Source of the DNA: Priestia koreensis
Lineage (GTDB): Bacteria > Bacillota > Bacilli > Bacillales > Bacillaceae_H
Length of the DNA stretch: 64,000 nt
Reading direction: 5' to 3'
Assembly: GCF_001274935.1 (NCBI RefSeq)
Contig: NZ_LILC01000015.1
Span: forward strand, 1-64,000
Part shown: positions 21,016 to 30,750 of the stretch, piece by piece
Numbering within the stretch: position 1 is the first letter of the stretch
How the letters are laid out: each line of letters starts with the position of its first letter
Notes under the pieces: generated by a model
The model's database searches: none
What the model was told of the DNA's origin: nothing
What the model saw: only the letters and a program-made list of their open reading frames with translations
Made by a program: the position numbers and the translations under genes

Positions 21016-23040
21016 GTGAAAAAAGAGGTTATATCGTCTTGTCCTTTGAACTGCTGGGACAGCTGTGGTTTTCATGTAACAGTTGAAAATAATAAAGTAA
21101 TAAAAGTGGACGGGGATGCCAACCATCCCATCACGCAGGGGAAAATTTGCGGAAGGGGAAGGGCGTTAGAAACACGTGCGAATTCTTCTGATCGTCTTCT
21201 TCATCCATTGAAAAAAATCAACGGCCAATTTGTGCAAATTTCTTGGGAGCAAGCACTGGCGGAAATTGCAGAAAAGATGGCGGATATTAAAAAGAAATAT
21301 GGTAGTCAAGCTGTCCTGCACAGCCATGATTATGCAAATAACGGCCTGCTCAAAAATTTAGATCAACGCTTTTTTAACAGCTATGGTGGCGTGACAGAAC
21401 TGACAGGTAGTATTTGCTGGGGAGCGGGCATTGAGGCGCAGGTATGGGACTTTGGGGATTCCTACAGCCATTCTCCGCACGATATTTATCACAGTAAGCA
21501 CGTTGTCATCTGGGGTCGGAATGTTGCGAGAACGAACATGCACCTCTTTCAACACCTTCAAGAAGCGAAAAAGCACGGAATCCATCTAACGGTCATTGAT
21601 CCTATCTATAATGCGACAGCGAAGATTGCCCACGATTATATTTCAATTAAACCAGGTATGGATGGTATTTTAGCGATCGGTATTATAAAGGAACTAAGGC
21701 GCCTAGGTTTGGAGAATCATCATTTTATCGAGCAGTATTCCATCGGCTATGAAGATCTTGTTGCTCTAGTAGATGAGATTAGTATGGAAGAGATCGTGAA
21801 CATGACGGAGATTCCACACGACCGAATCACGGGATTAGCAGAGCTCTATGCAGAACGTCCAGTGACTACTTATCTAGGGCTTGGTATGCAACGCTACAAA
21901 AATGGTGGAAATACGATTCGTTTAATTGATGCGCTTATTGCAGTGAGTGGTAACATCGGCATTCAAGGTGGGGGAGCGAACTTTGGTAACCTTCAAGTTG
22001 GTCAAAGCTTTAACTCAAATGCGTTAACACTACCTGAAAGAAAACAAAAGAAGCGCAGTTTTACCATGATGAAGCAGGCGGAAGGGATATTAGAGGCGGT
22101 CGATCCGGAAATTCAAATGATCATGGTGACATGTGGAAATCCCGTTACGCAAGTGCCGAACACGAACCTTGTCGAAAAAGCCTTCTCATCAGTAAATACG
22201 CTTGTGGTGATTGATCAGTTTATGACAGATACAGCAGCGCTCGCTGATTATGTTCTTCCGACAACGACTGTATTTGAGGAAACAGACATTTATTATGCAT
22301 CTATGTATCACGGCTATATGAACTACGGGGAAGCGGCTGTAACGCCTCCAGGTGAAGCAAAGTCCGATCGATGGATTTGGACAGAACTTGCCAAGCGCCT
22401 TGGATTTGGAGAGGTGTTTGATTACACAGTCGATGAGTTTTTAGAGATGGGTCTTAGTAAGCTGAAGGATCACGGCATTACGCTCGACAGACTAAAAGAA
22501 GAAAAGCACCTTTTACTACCTATTAAAGATGTTCCGTGGTCTACCTACGAATTTAAGACACCGAGTGGTAAGTATGAATTCACTTCAACGTTAGGAGAAA
22601 AAAAGGGATACAATGGGAAATTACAGCTATTATTTCCCGAGGAATCTTCCGCTTCTAACATGGAGTTAGCACGTAAGTTTCCTTATCAATTATTATCGAT
22701 TCATCCGATGCGCTCAAATCATTCACAGCATTACCCTGTTATCAAAGGATTGCAGGAAGTAAAGATTGAAGTATCTCAAGACGTGGCTACTGATGTGGGT
22801 CTAGAAGAAGGAGATACGGCACAATTGTTCAATGACCGAGGAACGCTCAAAGGGAAAGTAAAGATCATGAAGATTGCTCATCCAGGAACGATCAATGTAG
22901 ACGAAGGTCAATGGAAGCGGTTCGGGGGAAGTGTGAATCTACTTACACCGAACGGAGAATCAGATAATGGGTTAGGGAGCACGTTGTACGATTGTTTAGT
23001 GGGAATTAAAAAAGTAGAGAGTGTAAGTGTTAATAATTAG
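21016..23040 (+). CDS. yyaE: Molybdopterin oxidoreductase YyaE
   Basis: A 674-residue member of the DMSO-reductase superfamily of molybdenum-cofactor oxidoreductases. The N-terminus has a 4Fe-4S motif CPLNCWDSC then a fourth cysteine in KICGRG (about 30 residues later). Molybdopterin-domain signatures follow (NGLLKNLDQRFFNSYGG; GNPVTQVPNTN), and a C-terminal dinucleotide-binding domain contains LLSIHPMRSNHSQHY. No signal peptide, so it is cytoplasmic. The GTG at 21016 is chosen over the GTG at 21007, which overlaps the GAGGTGA site. The substrate is unknown. Confidence 0.9.
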   Translation: MKKEVISSCPLNCWDSCGFHVTVENNKVIKVDGDANHPITQGKICGRGRALETRANSSDRLLHPLKKINGQFVQISWEQALAEIAEKMADIKKKYGSQAVLHSHDYANNGLLKNLDQRFFNSYGGVTELTGSICWGAGIEAQVWDFGDSYSHSPHDIYHSKHVVIWGRNVARTNMHLFQHLQEAKKHGIHLTVIDPIYNATAKIAHDYISIKPGMDGILAIGIIKELRRLGLENHHFIEQYSIGYEDLVALVDEISMEEIVNMTEIPHDRITGLAELYAERPVTTYLGLGMQRYKNGGNTIRLIDALIAVSGNIGIQGGGANFGNLQVGQSFNSNALTLPERKQKKRSFTMMKQAEGILEAVDPEIQMIMVTCGNPVTQVPNTNLVEKAFSSVNTLVVIDQFMTDTAALADYVLPTTTVFEETDIYYASMYHGYMNYGEAAVTPPGEAKSDRWIWTELAKRLGFGEVFDYTVDEFLEMGLSKLKDHGITLDRLKEEKHLLLPIKDVPWSTYEFKTPSGKYEFTSTLGEKKGYNGKLQLLFPEESSASNMELARKFPYQLLSIHPMRSNHSQHYPVIKGLQEVKIEVSQDVATDVGLEEGDTAQLFNDRGTLKGKVKIMKIAHPGTINVDEGQWKRFGGSVNLLTPNGESDNGLGSTLYDCLVGIKKVESVSVNN

Positions 23041-23053
23041 GAATTGATTAGGC

Positions 23054-23082
23054 TTGTTTTTTCAACCTTGACTCACTATAAT
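23054..23082 (+). promoter_or_regulatory. Candidate ychF promoter
   Basis: TTGTTT (23054-23059) and a perfect -10 TATAAT (23077-23082) with a 17-nt spacer lie about 50 bp upstream of ychF. Confidence 0.55.
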
Positions 23083-23130
23083 TGGGAAAGGTTAAATTGT
23101 TTACGGTAAACATAGAGGAGTGGAATATAT

Positions 23131-24231
23131 ATGGCATTAACAGCTGGAATTGTCGGACTTCCAAACGTCGGAAAGTCAACTTTATTTAATGCAATTACAC
23201 AAGCGGGGGCTGAATCTGCGAACTATCCGTTCTGTACGATCGATCCGAACGTTGGAATTGTAGAAGTACCAGACGAACGTCTTCAGAAATTAACGGAGCT
23301 TGTAAACCCGAAAAAAACGGTCCCTACAGCATTTGAATTTACAGACATTGCGGGAATTGTAAAAGGTGCAAGTAAAGGTGAGGGACTAGGAAACAAATTC
23401 TTATCACACATTCGTCAAGTGGATGCGATCTGTCAAGTAGTACGTTGTTTTGCAGATGATAACATTACACACGTATCTGGTAAAGTAGATCCAATCGCTG
23501 ATATTGAAACGATTAATTTAGAGTTAATTTTAGCTGATTTGGAAACAGTTGATAAGCGCGTTGATCGCGTGGCGAAATTAGCAAAACAAAAAGACAAAGA
23601 TGCTGTTTATGAGCATGAAGTGCTTGTAAAAGTAAAAGCTGGCTTAGAAGCAGAGCAACCAGCTCGTGCATTAGAGTTTACAGATGAGCAAATGCGCATT
23701 GTAAAAGGTCTTCACCTTTTAACAGTGAAGCCAATGCTTTATGTAGCAAACGTTGGAGAAGATGAAGTAGCAGATGCTTCAAACAATCCATATGTACAAA
23801 AAGTGCGTGAATACGCTGAAAAAGACAGCTCAGAAGTTATCGTCGTATGTGCGAAGATTGAATCTGAAATTGCTGAGCTTGAAGGCGAAGAAAAAGAAAT
23901 GTTCCTAGAAGAGTTAGGAATCGAAGAGTCTGGATTAGATCAATTAATTCGTGCTTCTTATCATTTATTAGGTCTAGCAACGTATTTCACAGCAGGTGAG
24001 CAAGAAGTGCGCGCATGGACGTTCCGTAAAGGCATGAAGGCTCCACAATGTGCAGGAGTTATTCATACAGATTTCGAACGTGGATTCATTCGTGCAGAAA
24101 CGGTTGCTTATGACGATCTAGTAACGAGTGGTAGCATGACAGCAGCGAAAGAAGCAGGAAAAGTCCGTCTAGAAGGTAAAGAATATTTAGTAAAAGACGG
24201 AGATGTTATGCACTTCCGCTTTAATGTCTAA
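23131..24231 (+). CDS. ychF: Redox-responsive ATPase/GTPase YchF (Obg family)
   Basis: YchF is a universally conserved TRAFAC P-loop protein that prefers ATP to GTP and binds ribosomes. The 366 residues show GLPNVGKSTLFNAIT (about 8-22), the NYPFCTIDPN switch region, DIAGIVKGAS, the altered G4 element (NVGEDE) and a C-terminal TGS domain (FTAGEQEVRAWTF...GDVMHFRFNV). ATG start with AGAGGAG upstream. It lies directly before the rpsF operon as in B. subtilis (yyaF). Confidence 0.97.
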   Translation: MALTAGIVGLPNVGKSTLFNAITQAGAESANYPFCTIDPNVGIVEVPDERLQKLTELVNPKKTVPTAFEFTDIAGIVKGASKGEGLGNKFLSHIRQVDAICQVVRCFADDNITHVSGKVDPIADIETINLELILADLETVDKRVDRVAKLAKQKDKDAVYEHEVLVKVKAGLEAEQPARALEFTDEQMRIVKGLHLLTVKPMLYVANVGEDEVADASNNPYVQKVREYAEKDSSEVIVVCAKIESEIAELEGEEKEMFLEELGIEESGLDQLIRASYHLLGLATYFTAGEQEVRAWTFRKGMKAPQCAGVIHTDFERGFIRAETVAYDDLVTSGSMTAAKEAGKVRLEGKEYLVKDGDVMHFRFNV

Positions 24232-24249
24232 TTCTTACTGTAACTAATA

Positions 24250-24278
24250 TTGATTTCGATATATAGGTGTGATATACT
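24250..24278 (+). promoter_or_regulatory. rpsF-ssb-rpsR promoter (sigma-A)
   Basis: TTGATT (24250-24255) and TATACT (24273-24278) are separated by 17 nt, leaving a leader of about 70 nt before rpsF. Confidence 0.75.
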
Positions 24279-24299
24279 TCTTACTTGTGAGTAATAGTT

Positions 24300-24350
24300 A
24301 TATTGCTCCTTGCCCATTAAGGGCCGTTTAGACCAAAAGGAGGTGACAAG
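24300..24350 (+). ncRNA. Candidate S6:S18 autoregulatory leader (rpsF leader)
   Basis: The rpsF leader can pair GCCC with GGGC around ATTAA, and TCCTT with AAGGA outside it. The unpaired CCG (24333-24335, in GGGCCG) is the hallmark of the S6:S18-binding leader known from bacterial rpsF operons. Excess S6-S18 complex would bind here and repress translation. The assignment rests on position and this small motif; no covariance search was run. Confidence 0.5.
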
Positions 24351-24351
24351 G

Positions 24352-24639
24352 ATGAAAAAATACGAAGTTATGTATATCATCCGTCCAAACATTGAGGATG
24401 AAGCTAAAAAAGCTGTAGTAGATCGTTTCGGCGGTATCTTAACAGATAACGGTGCAACAATCGAAAACGTTAAAGAGTGGGGTAAACGTCGTTTAGCTTA
24501 CGAAATTAACGATTTCCGTGACGGTTACTACATGATCTTAAAAGTAGAGGCTGGTAACGAAGCGATTCAAGAATTCGACCGTCTTGCTAAGATCAACGAA
24601 GACATCATTCGTCATATCGTAGTACGTGAAGAAGCTTAA
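24352..24639 (+). CDS. rpsF: 30S ribosomal protein S6
   Basis: S6 binds the platform of the 30S subunit as a partner of S18. The 95-residue product begins [20 protein letters not shown], the normal N-terminus, and ends HIVVREEA. The ATG at 24352 is chosen because AAAAGGAGGTGA lies 7 nt upstream. A longer in-frame extension from 24310 would run through this site and the regulatory leader. First gene of the rpsF-ssb-rpsR operon. Confidence 0.97.
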   Translation: MKKYEVMYIIRPNIEDEAKKAVVDRFGGILTDNGATIENVKEWGKRRLAYEINDFRDGYYMILKVEAGNEAIQEFDRLAKINEDIIRHIVVREEA

Positions 24640-24691
24640 TAAATAATCGTTTAAATAAATAGAGTTTTAAATTCCTGAAGGAGTGGTTCTG

Positions 24692-25204
24692 ATGATGAAT
24701 CGCGTAATTCTAGTTGGGCGATTAACAAAAGATCCTGAATTACGCTATACCCCAAATGGAGTAGCTGTAGCAACTTTCACGTTAGCAGTGAATCGTACTT
24801 TTACTAACCAACAAGGTGAGCGTGAAGCAGACTTTATCAACTGTGTGGTATGGCGTCGCCCTGCTGAAAACGTCGCAAACTTTTTGAAAAAAGGTAGCTT
24901 GGCTGGAGTAGACGGTCGTGTACAGACTCGAAACTTTGAAGGTCAAGATGGTAAAAGAGTCTACATCACTGAGATTGTAGCAGAAAGCGTACAATTCCTT
25001 GAACCAAGAACTGGTGGAAACGAAGCACCACGTAATAATAATTACGCTGCTAGTGGAAATCAAGGTGGTTCAGGTGGATATCCATTTGGTGGACAAGATC
25101 AGAACCGTAATTCAAACAACCAAGGTTATACACGTGTGGATGATGATCCATTTGCAAACGATGGTAAGCCAATCGACATCTCTGATGACGATCTACCATT
25201 CTAA
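24692..25204 (+). CDS. ssb: Single-stranded DNA-binding protein
   Basis: SSB coats single-stranded DNA at forks and recruits repair proteins through its tail. The OB fold (about 1-105) contains [25 protein letters not shown] and [11 protein letters not shown] Gly/Asn/Gln-rich linker follows, and the conserved acidic tip is DDDLPF. Length is 170 residues from the ATG at 24692, which lies 8 nt after AAGGAG; the adjacent ATG (24695) is an alternative. It is flanked by rpsF and rpsR in one operon. Confidence 0.97.
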   Translation: MMNRVILVGRLTKDPELRYTPNGVAVATFTLAVNRTFTNQQGEREADFINCVVWRRPAENVANFLKKGSLAGVDGRVQTRNFEGQDGKRVYITEIVAESVQFLEPRTGGNEAPRNNNYAASGNQGGSGGYPFGGQDQNRNSNNQGYTRVDDDPFANDGKPIDISDDDLPF

Positions 25205-25249
25205 GAATCGATCTTATACGTATGAGTATATCTTTGAAATAACAAATAA

Positions 25250-25504
<255 letters not shown>

Positions 25505-25514
25505 TAGTTTATAA

Positions 25515-25545
25515 AAAGACACTCTTACATGAGTGTCTTTTTTTA
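25515..25545 (+). terminator. rpsR operon terminator
   Basis: AAAGACACTC and GAGTGTCTTT form a 10-bp stem around a 6-nt loop, followed by a run of T. Confidence 0.93.
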
Positions 25546-25707
25546 TTCTCCCTTATAGAATATGATCATGAATCAATATATATCCTCCTCATACGTCATT
25601 TTTACGCATAAGATTGACGTTTTCTTGACGAGTTTCTGTAACATTTGATTATAAGGTCTGGAATAGATAAAATAGGAAATAGTCTAATGAATGTATGAGG
25701 TGGAAAT

Positions 25708-26652
25708 GTGAAGGGAATGCGTTATTTAACCGAAGGTGCGCTAATGCTTGCAATCTATATGTGTATGCTTCTTATATCTTTATACATACCTGTAATTAAT
25801 ATTATAGTGATGTTGCTATTACCGCTACCGTTTATCTTCTATACGATGCGCCATCATTGGAAGAAATCGTTGCTATTGTTAGTCGCAAGCTTGTTGCTGA
25901 CTGTATTACTTTCACCTCTGTCGCTACCGGTGACGTTTATGGCTGGTACAGGTGGAATTACGCTCGGATATTTTTATCAGAAGAAAGAAAGTGGCTATGC
26001 AGCTTTAGTGAATGGAACGGTTGTATACTGCTTAAACCTAGTTTTGTTTTTTATTGTTGCAAAGTCGCTTTTTCATGTTGATTTTCAAGCATTGATGGAC
26101 AAGTCTTTAGACCAATCCATTAATCAGTCACAGCGACTTATCGGTCAGATTGGACCAGGGCAAATTCGTTCAGAAGAAGAAAAGCAGATTGCCATGTTGA
26201 AAAAACAGTTCAATGATATGAAATATATCTTGCCATCCATGATGTTGCTGTTCGGAATGCTTTTAACTTTCTTGAACCATATAGTTGCTCGTCCTATTTT
26301 AAAGCGTTTAAAGCATGACGTTCCGCGAATGGGACCTTTTTCGGAGTTTCAGCTTCCAAGAATTATTCTATGGTTTTATCTGATCTCAATCTTATTGTCA
26401 TTTATTCAATTTCCTGATGGGTCCTTTATGTTTATGGCTATTAATAACGTGGCCTTTTTATTACAGATTTTAATTTTGTTACAGGGATTTGCGGTAATCT
26501 TTTCATTTTTTAAGCAGAAAAAGATGCCGATTTTTATTCCGATTATTTTGATGTTTTTCTCATTTTTCATCCCTTTACTTCTTCAAATCGTCCGCATATT
26601 GGGTATAATTGATTTAGGGTTTAATTTACGTCGTAGACACAGTCCTAAATAA
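25708..26652 (+). CDS. yybS: YybS family membrane protein (DUF2232)
   Basis: A 314-residue polytopic protein of the DUF2232/YybS family, conserved just upstream of gdpP in Bacillaceae. About eight hydrophobic helices can be seen, clustered at 10-115 and 165-300 around a central hydrophilic loop (about 120-170, rich in Gln, Lys and Glu). The fold resembles S-component-like membrane proteins, but no substrate is known. GTG start 7 nt after GAGGTGG. gdpP begins 58 bp downstream, so cotranscription is likely. Confidence 0.9.
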   Translation: MKGMRYLTEGALMLAIYMCMLLISLYIPVINIIVMLLLPLPFIFYTMRHHWKKSLLLLVASLLLTVLLSPLSLPVTFMAGTGGITLGYFYQKKESGYAALVNGTVVYCLNLVLFFIVAKSLFHVDFQALMDKSLDQSINQSQRLIGQIGPGQIRSEEEKQIAMLKKQFNDMKYILPSMMLLFGMLLTFLNHIVARPILKRLKHDVPRMGPFSEFQLPRIILWFYLISILLSFIQFPDGSFMFMAINNVAFLLQILILLQGFAVIFSFFKQKKMPIFIPIILMFFSFFIPLLLQIVRILGIIDLGFNLRRRHSPK

Positions 26653-26710
26653 ACCAACATATTTAGTAGCATAAGAACATTGCTAACTTGAAGAGTAGGA
26701 GCTGAAATGG

Positions 26711-28684
26711 ATGCCTGTCTTTACAAAAAAGAACATTATTCGCTATCCATTTTATTTGCTGTACGGTTTTGCGGTTCTTTTAGTAGCTATCGTCGCGTAC
26801 CATCACTGGATCATTGGAGTGGTGGGTGTGGTCCTACTAATAGGAGCGTTAGTATTATATATAAAATTGGAACGGTTAATGTCAGATGAATTAGAATCGT
26901 ATATTTCGATGCTCTCTCATCGCTTGAAAAAGGTTGGGGAAGAGGCATTGATGGAAATGCCTATTGGAATTATGCTGTTCAATGATGACTATCAGATTGA
27001 ATGGACGAATCCATTCCTTGCATCCTGTTTTAATGAAGATACGTTAGTTGGGCGTTCTCTCTATGATGTCGCTGAAAGCCTCATTCCTCTTATTAAGCAA
27101 GAAGTAGATAATGATGTTTTTACGCTTCATGAACGCAAATTTAATGTGATTTTAAAGCGTGAGGAGCGATTGGTCTACTTTTTCGACGTAACAGAAAAAG
27201 TAGAAATCGAAAAGCTATACGAAGATGAACGGACAGTTTTAGGCGTTATCTTTTTAGATAACTATGATGAACTTACGCAGGGAATGGACGATCAGTTAAA
27301 AAGTAATTTAAATAGCAAAGTGACGTCTCTTGTTAATAGCTGGGGTCAAGAGTATGGGTTGTTTATTAAGCGTACGTCATCTGACCGATTTATTGCGATT
27401 TTAAATGAACAAATTTTGATTCATTTGGAGAAGAGTAAGTTTTCTATTTTAGATCGAGTACGTGAAGAGACGTCAAAATACAATATTCCCTTAACCTTAA
27501 GTGTTGGGATTGGAATTGGATCTTCTAATTTACCTGAACTAGGTGCCCTTGCTCAATCTAGTTTAGATTTGGCCCTAGGTAGGGGAGGAGACCAAGTAGC
27601 CATCAAACAAACAAACGGGAAAGTAAAGTTTTATGGTGGAAAAACGAATCCGATGGAGAAACGTACGAGGGTTCGTGCTCGTGTGATCTCTCATGCCTTA
27701 AAAGAGCTTGTGTCTGAAAGCAGCAAAGTCATGGTAATGGGTCACAAATATCCTGATATGGATGCAATCGGTTCTTCCATTGGGATTTTAAAAGTAGCCC
27801 AGGTTAACCAAAAAGATGGCTATATCGTACTAGATACGGAGCAGCTTGATGAGGGTGTGAAGCGCTTATTAGCAGAGATTAAAAAAGACTCTGATCTATG
27901 GTCGCGTATTATTTCACCTGATGAGGCGCTGAATCTAGTGAGTGAAGATACGCTGCTTGTAGTAGTAGATACTCACAAGCCTTCATTAGTTATTGAAGAT
28001 CGATTACTGAACAAAGTAGAAAATGTTGTTGTTATCGACCATCACCGTCGCGCTGAGGAGTTTATTGAGGATCCTTTACTCGTATATATGGAGCCTTATG
28101 CCTCTTCAACCGCAGAGCTTGTGACAGAGCTGCTTGAATATCAGCCAAAGCGATTTAAAATCGATATGCTTGAAGCGACAGCTTTACTTGCAGGAATTAT
28201 TGTCGATACGAAGAGCTTCACATTGCGCACAGGATCACGTACGTTTGATGCAGCATCGTTTTTACGTTCTCAAGGTGCTGATACAGTGCTCGTGCAAAAA
28301 TTCCTTAAAGAAGATGTTAATCAGTACGTGAGGAGAGCACGTTTCATTGAAAAAGCGCATATTTACAAAACGGGCATTGCGATCTCTAGAGGGGAAGAGT
28401 CTGAAAGCTATGATCAAGTACTGCTTGCACAGGCGGCAGATACACTGCTCTCGATTAGCGGAGTAGTCGCTTCGTTTGTTATTTCAAAACGAAATGATAA
28501 TCGAATCGGGATTAGCGCACGTTCTCTCGGAGACGTGAATGTTCAGGTTATCATGGAGAGCTTACAAGGCGGAGGACATTTGACAAATGCCGCTACACAG
28601 CTTCAAAATATAACATTAGATGAAGCAGAAGAGAGATTAAAACAAGTCATTGATGAGTATTTAGAGGGAGGAAAAAAATCATGA
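26711..28684 (+). CDS. gdpP: Cyclic-di-AMP phosphodiesterase GdpP
   Basis: GdpP hydrolyses c-di-AMP and so sets potassium and cell-wall homeostasis. The 657 residues comprise two N-terminal membrane helices (about 10-57), a PAS-like domain (about 80-150, [17 protein letters not shown]), a degenerate GGDEF domain (about 170-300), a catalytic DHH domain ([14 protein letters not shown] near 343; VIDHHRR near 442) and DHHA1 ([11 protein letters not shown] near 621). ATG start. The last 4 nt overlap rplI (ATGA), indicating coupled translation. Confidence 0.97.
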   Translation: MPVFTKKNIIRYPFYLLYGFAVLLVAIVAYHHWIIGVVGVVLLIGALVLYIKLERLMSDELESYISMLSHRLKKVGEEALMEMPIGIMLFNDDYQIEWTNPFLASCFNEDTLVGRSLYDVAESLIPLIKQEVDNDVFTLHERKFNVILKREERLVYFFDVTEKVEIEKLYEDERTVLGVIFLDNYDELTQGMDDQLKSNLNSKVTSLVNSWGQEYGLFIKRTSSDRFIAILNEQILIHLEKSKFSILDRVREETSKYNIPLTLSVGIGIGSSNLPELGALAQSSLDLALGRGGDQVAIKQTNGKVKFYGGKTNPMEKRTRVRARVISHALKELVSESSKVMVMGHKYPDMDAIGSSIGILKVAQVNQKDGYIVLDTEQLDEGVKRLLAEIKKDSDLWSRIISPDEALNLVSEDTLLVVVDTHKPSLVIEDRLLNKVENVVVIDHHRRAEEFIEDPLLVYMEPYASSTAELVTELLEYQPKRFKIDMLEATALLAGIIVDTKSFTLRTGSRTFDAASFLRSQGADTVLVQKFLKEDVNQYVRRARFIEKAHIYKTGIAISRGEESESYDQVLLAQAADTLLSISGVVASFVISKRNDNRIGISARSLGDVNVQVIMESLQGGGHLTNAATQLQNITLDEAEERLKQVIDEYLEGGKKS

Positions 28685-29127
28685 AAGTTATTTTCTTAAA
28701 AGACGTTAAAGGTAAAGGTAAAAAAGGCGAAGTTAAAAATGTATCAGACGGCTATGCTCAAAACTTCTTACTAAAACAAAACCTTGCTGTAGAAGCAACA
28801 AACGCAAGCATCAAAGCTTTAGAAGGCCAAAAGAATAAAGAGAAAAAAGAAGCAGTTGAAGAGCTTGAGCAAAGCAAACAGCTAAAAGAAACGTTAGAAA
28901 AGCTAACGGTTGAGCTTAAAGCAAAATCTGGTGAAGGCGGCCGTCTATTCGGATCAATCACAAGTAAGCAAATCGCAGAAGAATTAAAGAAAACGCACAA
29001 TATCAAAGTAGATAAACGCAAAATTGAAATGGATGATGCAATTCGCGCATTGGGATTCACAAACGTTCCTGTTAAGCTTCATCCTGAAGTAACGGCGACA
29101 GTTAAAGTTCATGTATCAGAGCAATAA
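28681..29127 (+). CDS. rplI: 50S ribosomal protein L9
   Basis: L9 is the elongated two-domain protein at the base of the L1 stalk that supports frame maintenance. The 148 residues include the [21 protein letters not shown]-terminal domain, the long lysine/glutamate-rich connecting helix (about 40-75), and the C-terminal domain with [19 protein letters not shown] overlaps the gdpP stop (ATGA), with GAGGGAGG upstream inside gdpP. dnaC follows 27 bp later. Confidence 0.98.
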   Translation: MKVIFLKDVKGKGKKGEVKNVSDGYAQNFLLKQNLAVEATNASIKALEGQKNKEKKEAVEELEQSKQLKETLEKLTVELKAKSGEGGRLFGSITSKQIAEELKKTHNIKVDKRKIEMDDAIRALGFTNVPVKLHPEVTATVKVHVSEQ

Positions 29128-29154
29128 TAATTTCAGTAAAGGGGCGTTATCGAT

Positions 29155-30522
29155 ATGAGTGATGTTTTTTCTGATCGTCTACCGCCCCAGAATATAGAAG
29201 CAGAACAAGCAGTTTTAGGGGCTATTTTTCTTGAACCATCTTCACTGACGCAGGCTTCTGAAATGCTTATTCCAGAAGATTTTTACCGAGCTGCTCACCA
29301 GAAGATTTTTAACTATATGCTTCGCTTATCAGACAAGGGGGAGCCGGTTGACCTTGTCACGGTTACCTCTGAATTAGCGGATCAGAAGCTTCTTGAGGAG
29401 ATTGGAGGCGTATCCTATTTAAGTGATCTGGCGAGCGCTGTTCCAACTGCAGCCAACATCGAATATTACGCCAAAATCGTTGAGGAGAAGTCCATTCTTC
29501 GTCGTCTAATCCGAACAGCAACAGATATTGCTTCTGAGGGCTATGCAAGAGAAGATGAGGTAGATGCGTTACTAAATGAAGCTGAAAAAAGTATTTTAGA
29601 GGTTTCTCAGCGGAAAAATACGGGCTCCTTTCAGAACATTAAAGATGTTTTAGTACAAACCTACGATAATATTGAGCAGCTTCATAATCGAAAAGGTGAC
29701 ATCACAGGAATTCCGACTGGGTTCACTGAGCTAGACCGAATGACTGCTGGGTTTCAACGAAATGACTTAATTATCGTAGCAGCTCGTCCATCAGTAGGTA
29801 AAACCGCCTTTGCCTTGAATATCGCGCAAAACGTTGCAACCAAAACGGATGAGAACGTGGCGATCTTCAGTCTGGAGATGGGTGCTGAGCAGCTTGTCAT
29901 GAGGATGCTTTGTGCAGAGGGAAACATTAATGCACAAAATCTTCGTACAGGTTCATTAACAGATGAAGATTGGGGAAAACTTACGATGGCAATGGGTTCC
30001 CTATCAAACTCAGGTATTTTCATTGATGATACGCCAGGGGTTCGTATTAGTGAAATTCGTTCTAAATGCCGTCGTCTTCAGCAAGAGCACGGTTTAGGAA
30101 TGATCTTAATTGATTATCTACAATTGATTCAAGGTAGCGGCCGCAGCGGTGAAAACCGTCAGCAGGAAGTATCGGAAATTTCCCGCTCTCTTAAAGCGCT
30201 CGCGCGTGAATTGAAAGTGCCGGTTATCGCCTTATCACAGCTATCTCGTGGCGTAGAACAACGTCAAGACAAGCGTCCGATGATGTCAGATATCCGTGAA
30301 TCGGGGAGTATTGAGCAGGATGCGGATATTGTTGCTTTCTTATATCGTGATGACTATTATGATAAAGAAAGTGAAAATAAAAATATCATTGAGATTATTA
30401 TCGCCAAGCAACGTAACGGCCCTGTTGGTACTGTACAGTTGGCCTTCGTTAAGGAATACAATAAATTCGTTAACCTTGAGCGGCGTTTTGATGACGCCAG
30501 TATGCCACCACCAGGTGCATAG
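29155..30522 (+). CDS. dnaC: Replicative DNA helicase (DnaB family; DnaC in Bacillus)
   Basis: This hexameric 5'-3' helicase unwinds DNA at the fork. The 455 residues have the N-terminal DnaG-interacting domain (PPQNIEAEQAVLGAIF), a linker helix and a RecA-like core. Motifs are ARPSVGKTAFALNIA (Walker A, about 205-219), ILIDYLQLI (Walker B, about 317-325), SQLSRGVEQR and QDADIVAFLYRDDYY. ATG start behind AAAGGGGCG. By Bacillus nomenclature the gene is dnaC, equivalent to E. coli dnaB. Confidence 0.98.
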   Translation: MSDVFSDRLPPQNIEAEQAVLGAIFLEPSSLTQASEMLIPEDFYRAAHQKIFNYMLRLSDKGEPVDLVTVTSELADQKLLEEIGGVSYLSDLASAVPTAANIEYYAKIVEEKSILRRLIRTATDIASEGYAREDEVDALLNEAEKSILEVSQRKNTGSFQNIKDVLVQTYDNIEQLHNRKGDITGIPTGFTELDRMTAGFQRNDLIIVAARPSVGKTAFALNIAQNVATKTDENVAIFSLEMGAEQLVMRMLCAEGNINAQNLRTGSLTDEDWGKLTMAMGSLSNSGIFIDDTPGVRISEIRSKCRRLQQEHGLGMILIDYLQLIQGSGRSGENRQQEVSEISRSLKALARELKVPVIALSQLSRGVEQRQDKRPMMSDIRESGSIEQDADIVAFLYRDDYYDKESENKNIIEIIIAKQRNGPVGTVQLAFVKEYNKFVNLERRFDDASMPPPGA

Positions 30523-30524
30523 AG

Positions 30525-30562
30525 AAAGCGACCTTCTTTTCACAGGAGGTCGCTTTTTTTTT
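30525..30562 (+). terminator. dnaC terminator
   Basis: AAGCGACCT and AGGTCGCTT arms enclose an 11-nt loop and end in nine T. Confidence 0.92.
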
Positions 30563-30614
30563 GATGGTGAAAAACGAGTGTATTCTGCACCCGTTTAGGA
30601 AATAATAATCATAA

Positions 30615-30658
30615 TAATACGAACGTATATATTAATTATTAATTAATTGTTCGGATTT
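30615..30658 (+). promoter_or_regulatory. PurR operator (two PurBoxes) upstream of purA
   Basis: ATTGTTCGGATTT (30646-30658) is a perfect inverted PurBox (consensus AWWGTTCGGWWWT). A weaker direct box with the CGAAC core lies at 30615-30627. The two are 18 bp apart and in opposite orientation, close to the arrangement that binds PurR in B. subtilis. This implies repression of purA that is relieved by PRPP. Confidence 0.7.
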
Positions 30659-30661
30659 TGG

Positions 30662-30690
30662 TTGACTTTACTGTAGTGAATTGATACACT
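30662..30690 (+). promoter_or_regulatory. purA promoter
   Basis: TTGACT (30662-30667) and TACACT (30685-30690) with a 17-nt spacer, placed just downstream of the PurBoxes and about 60 bp before the ATG. Confidence 0.6.
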
Positions 30691-30750
30691 TAATAACGTT
30701 GAAAACATGAAGTAGTAAGCAGTAGTTTACTAAGCGGAGGTGCTTTTAGA

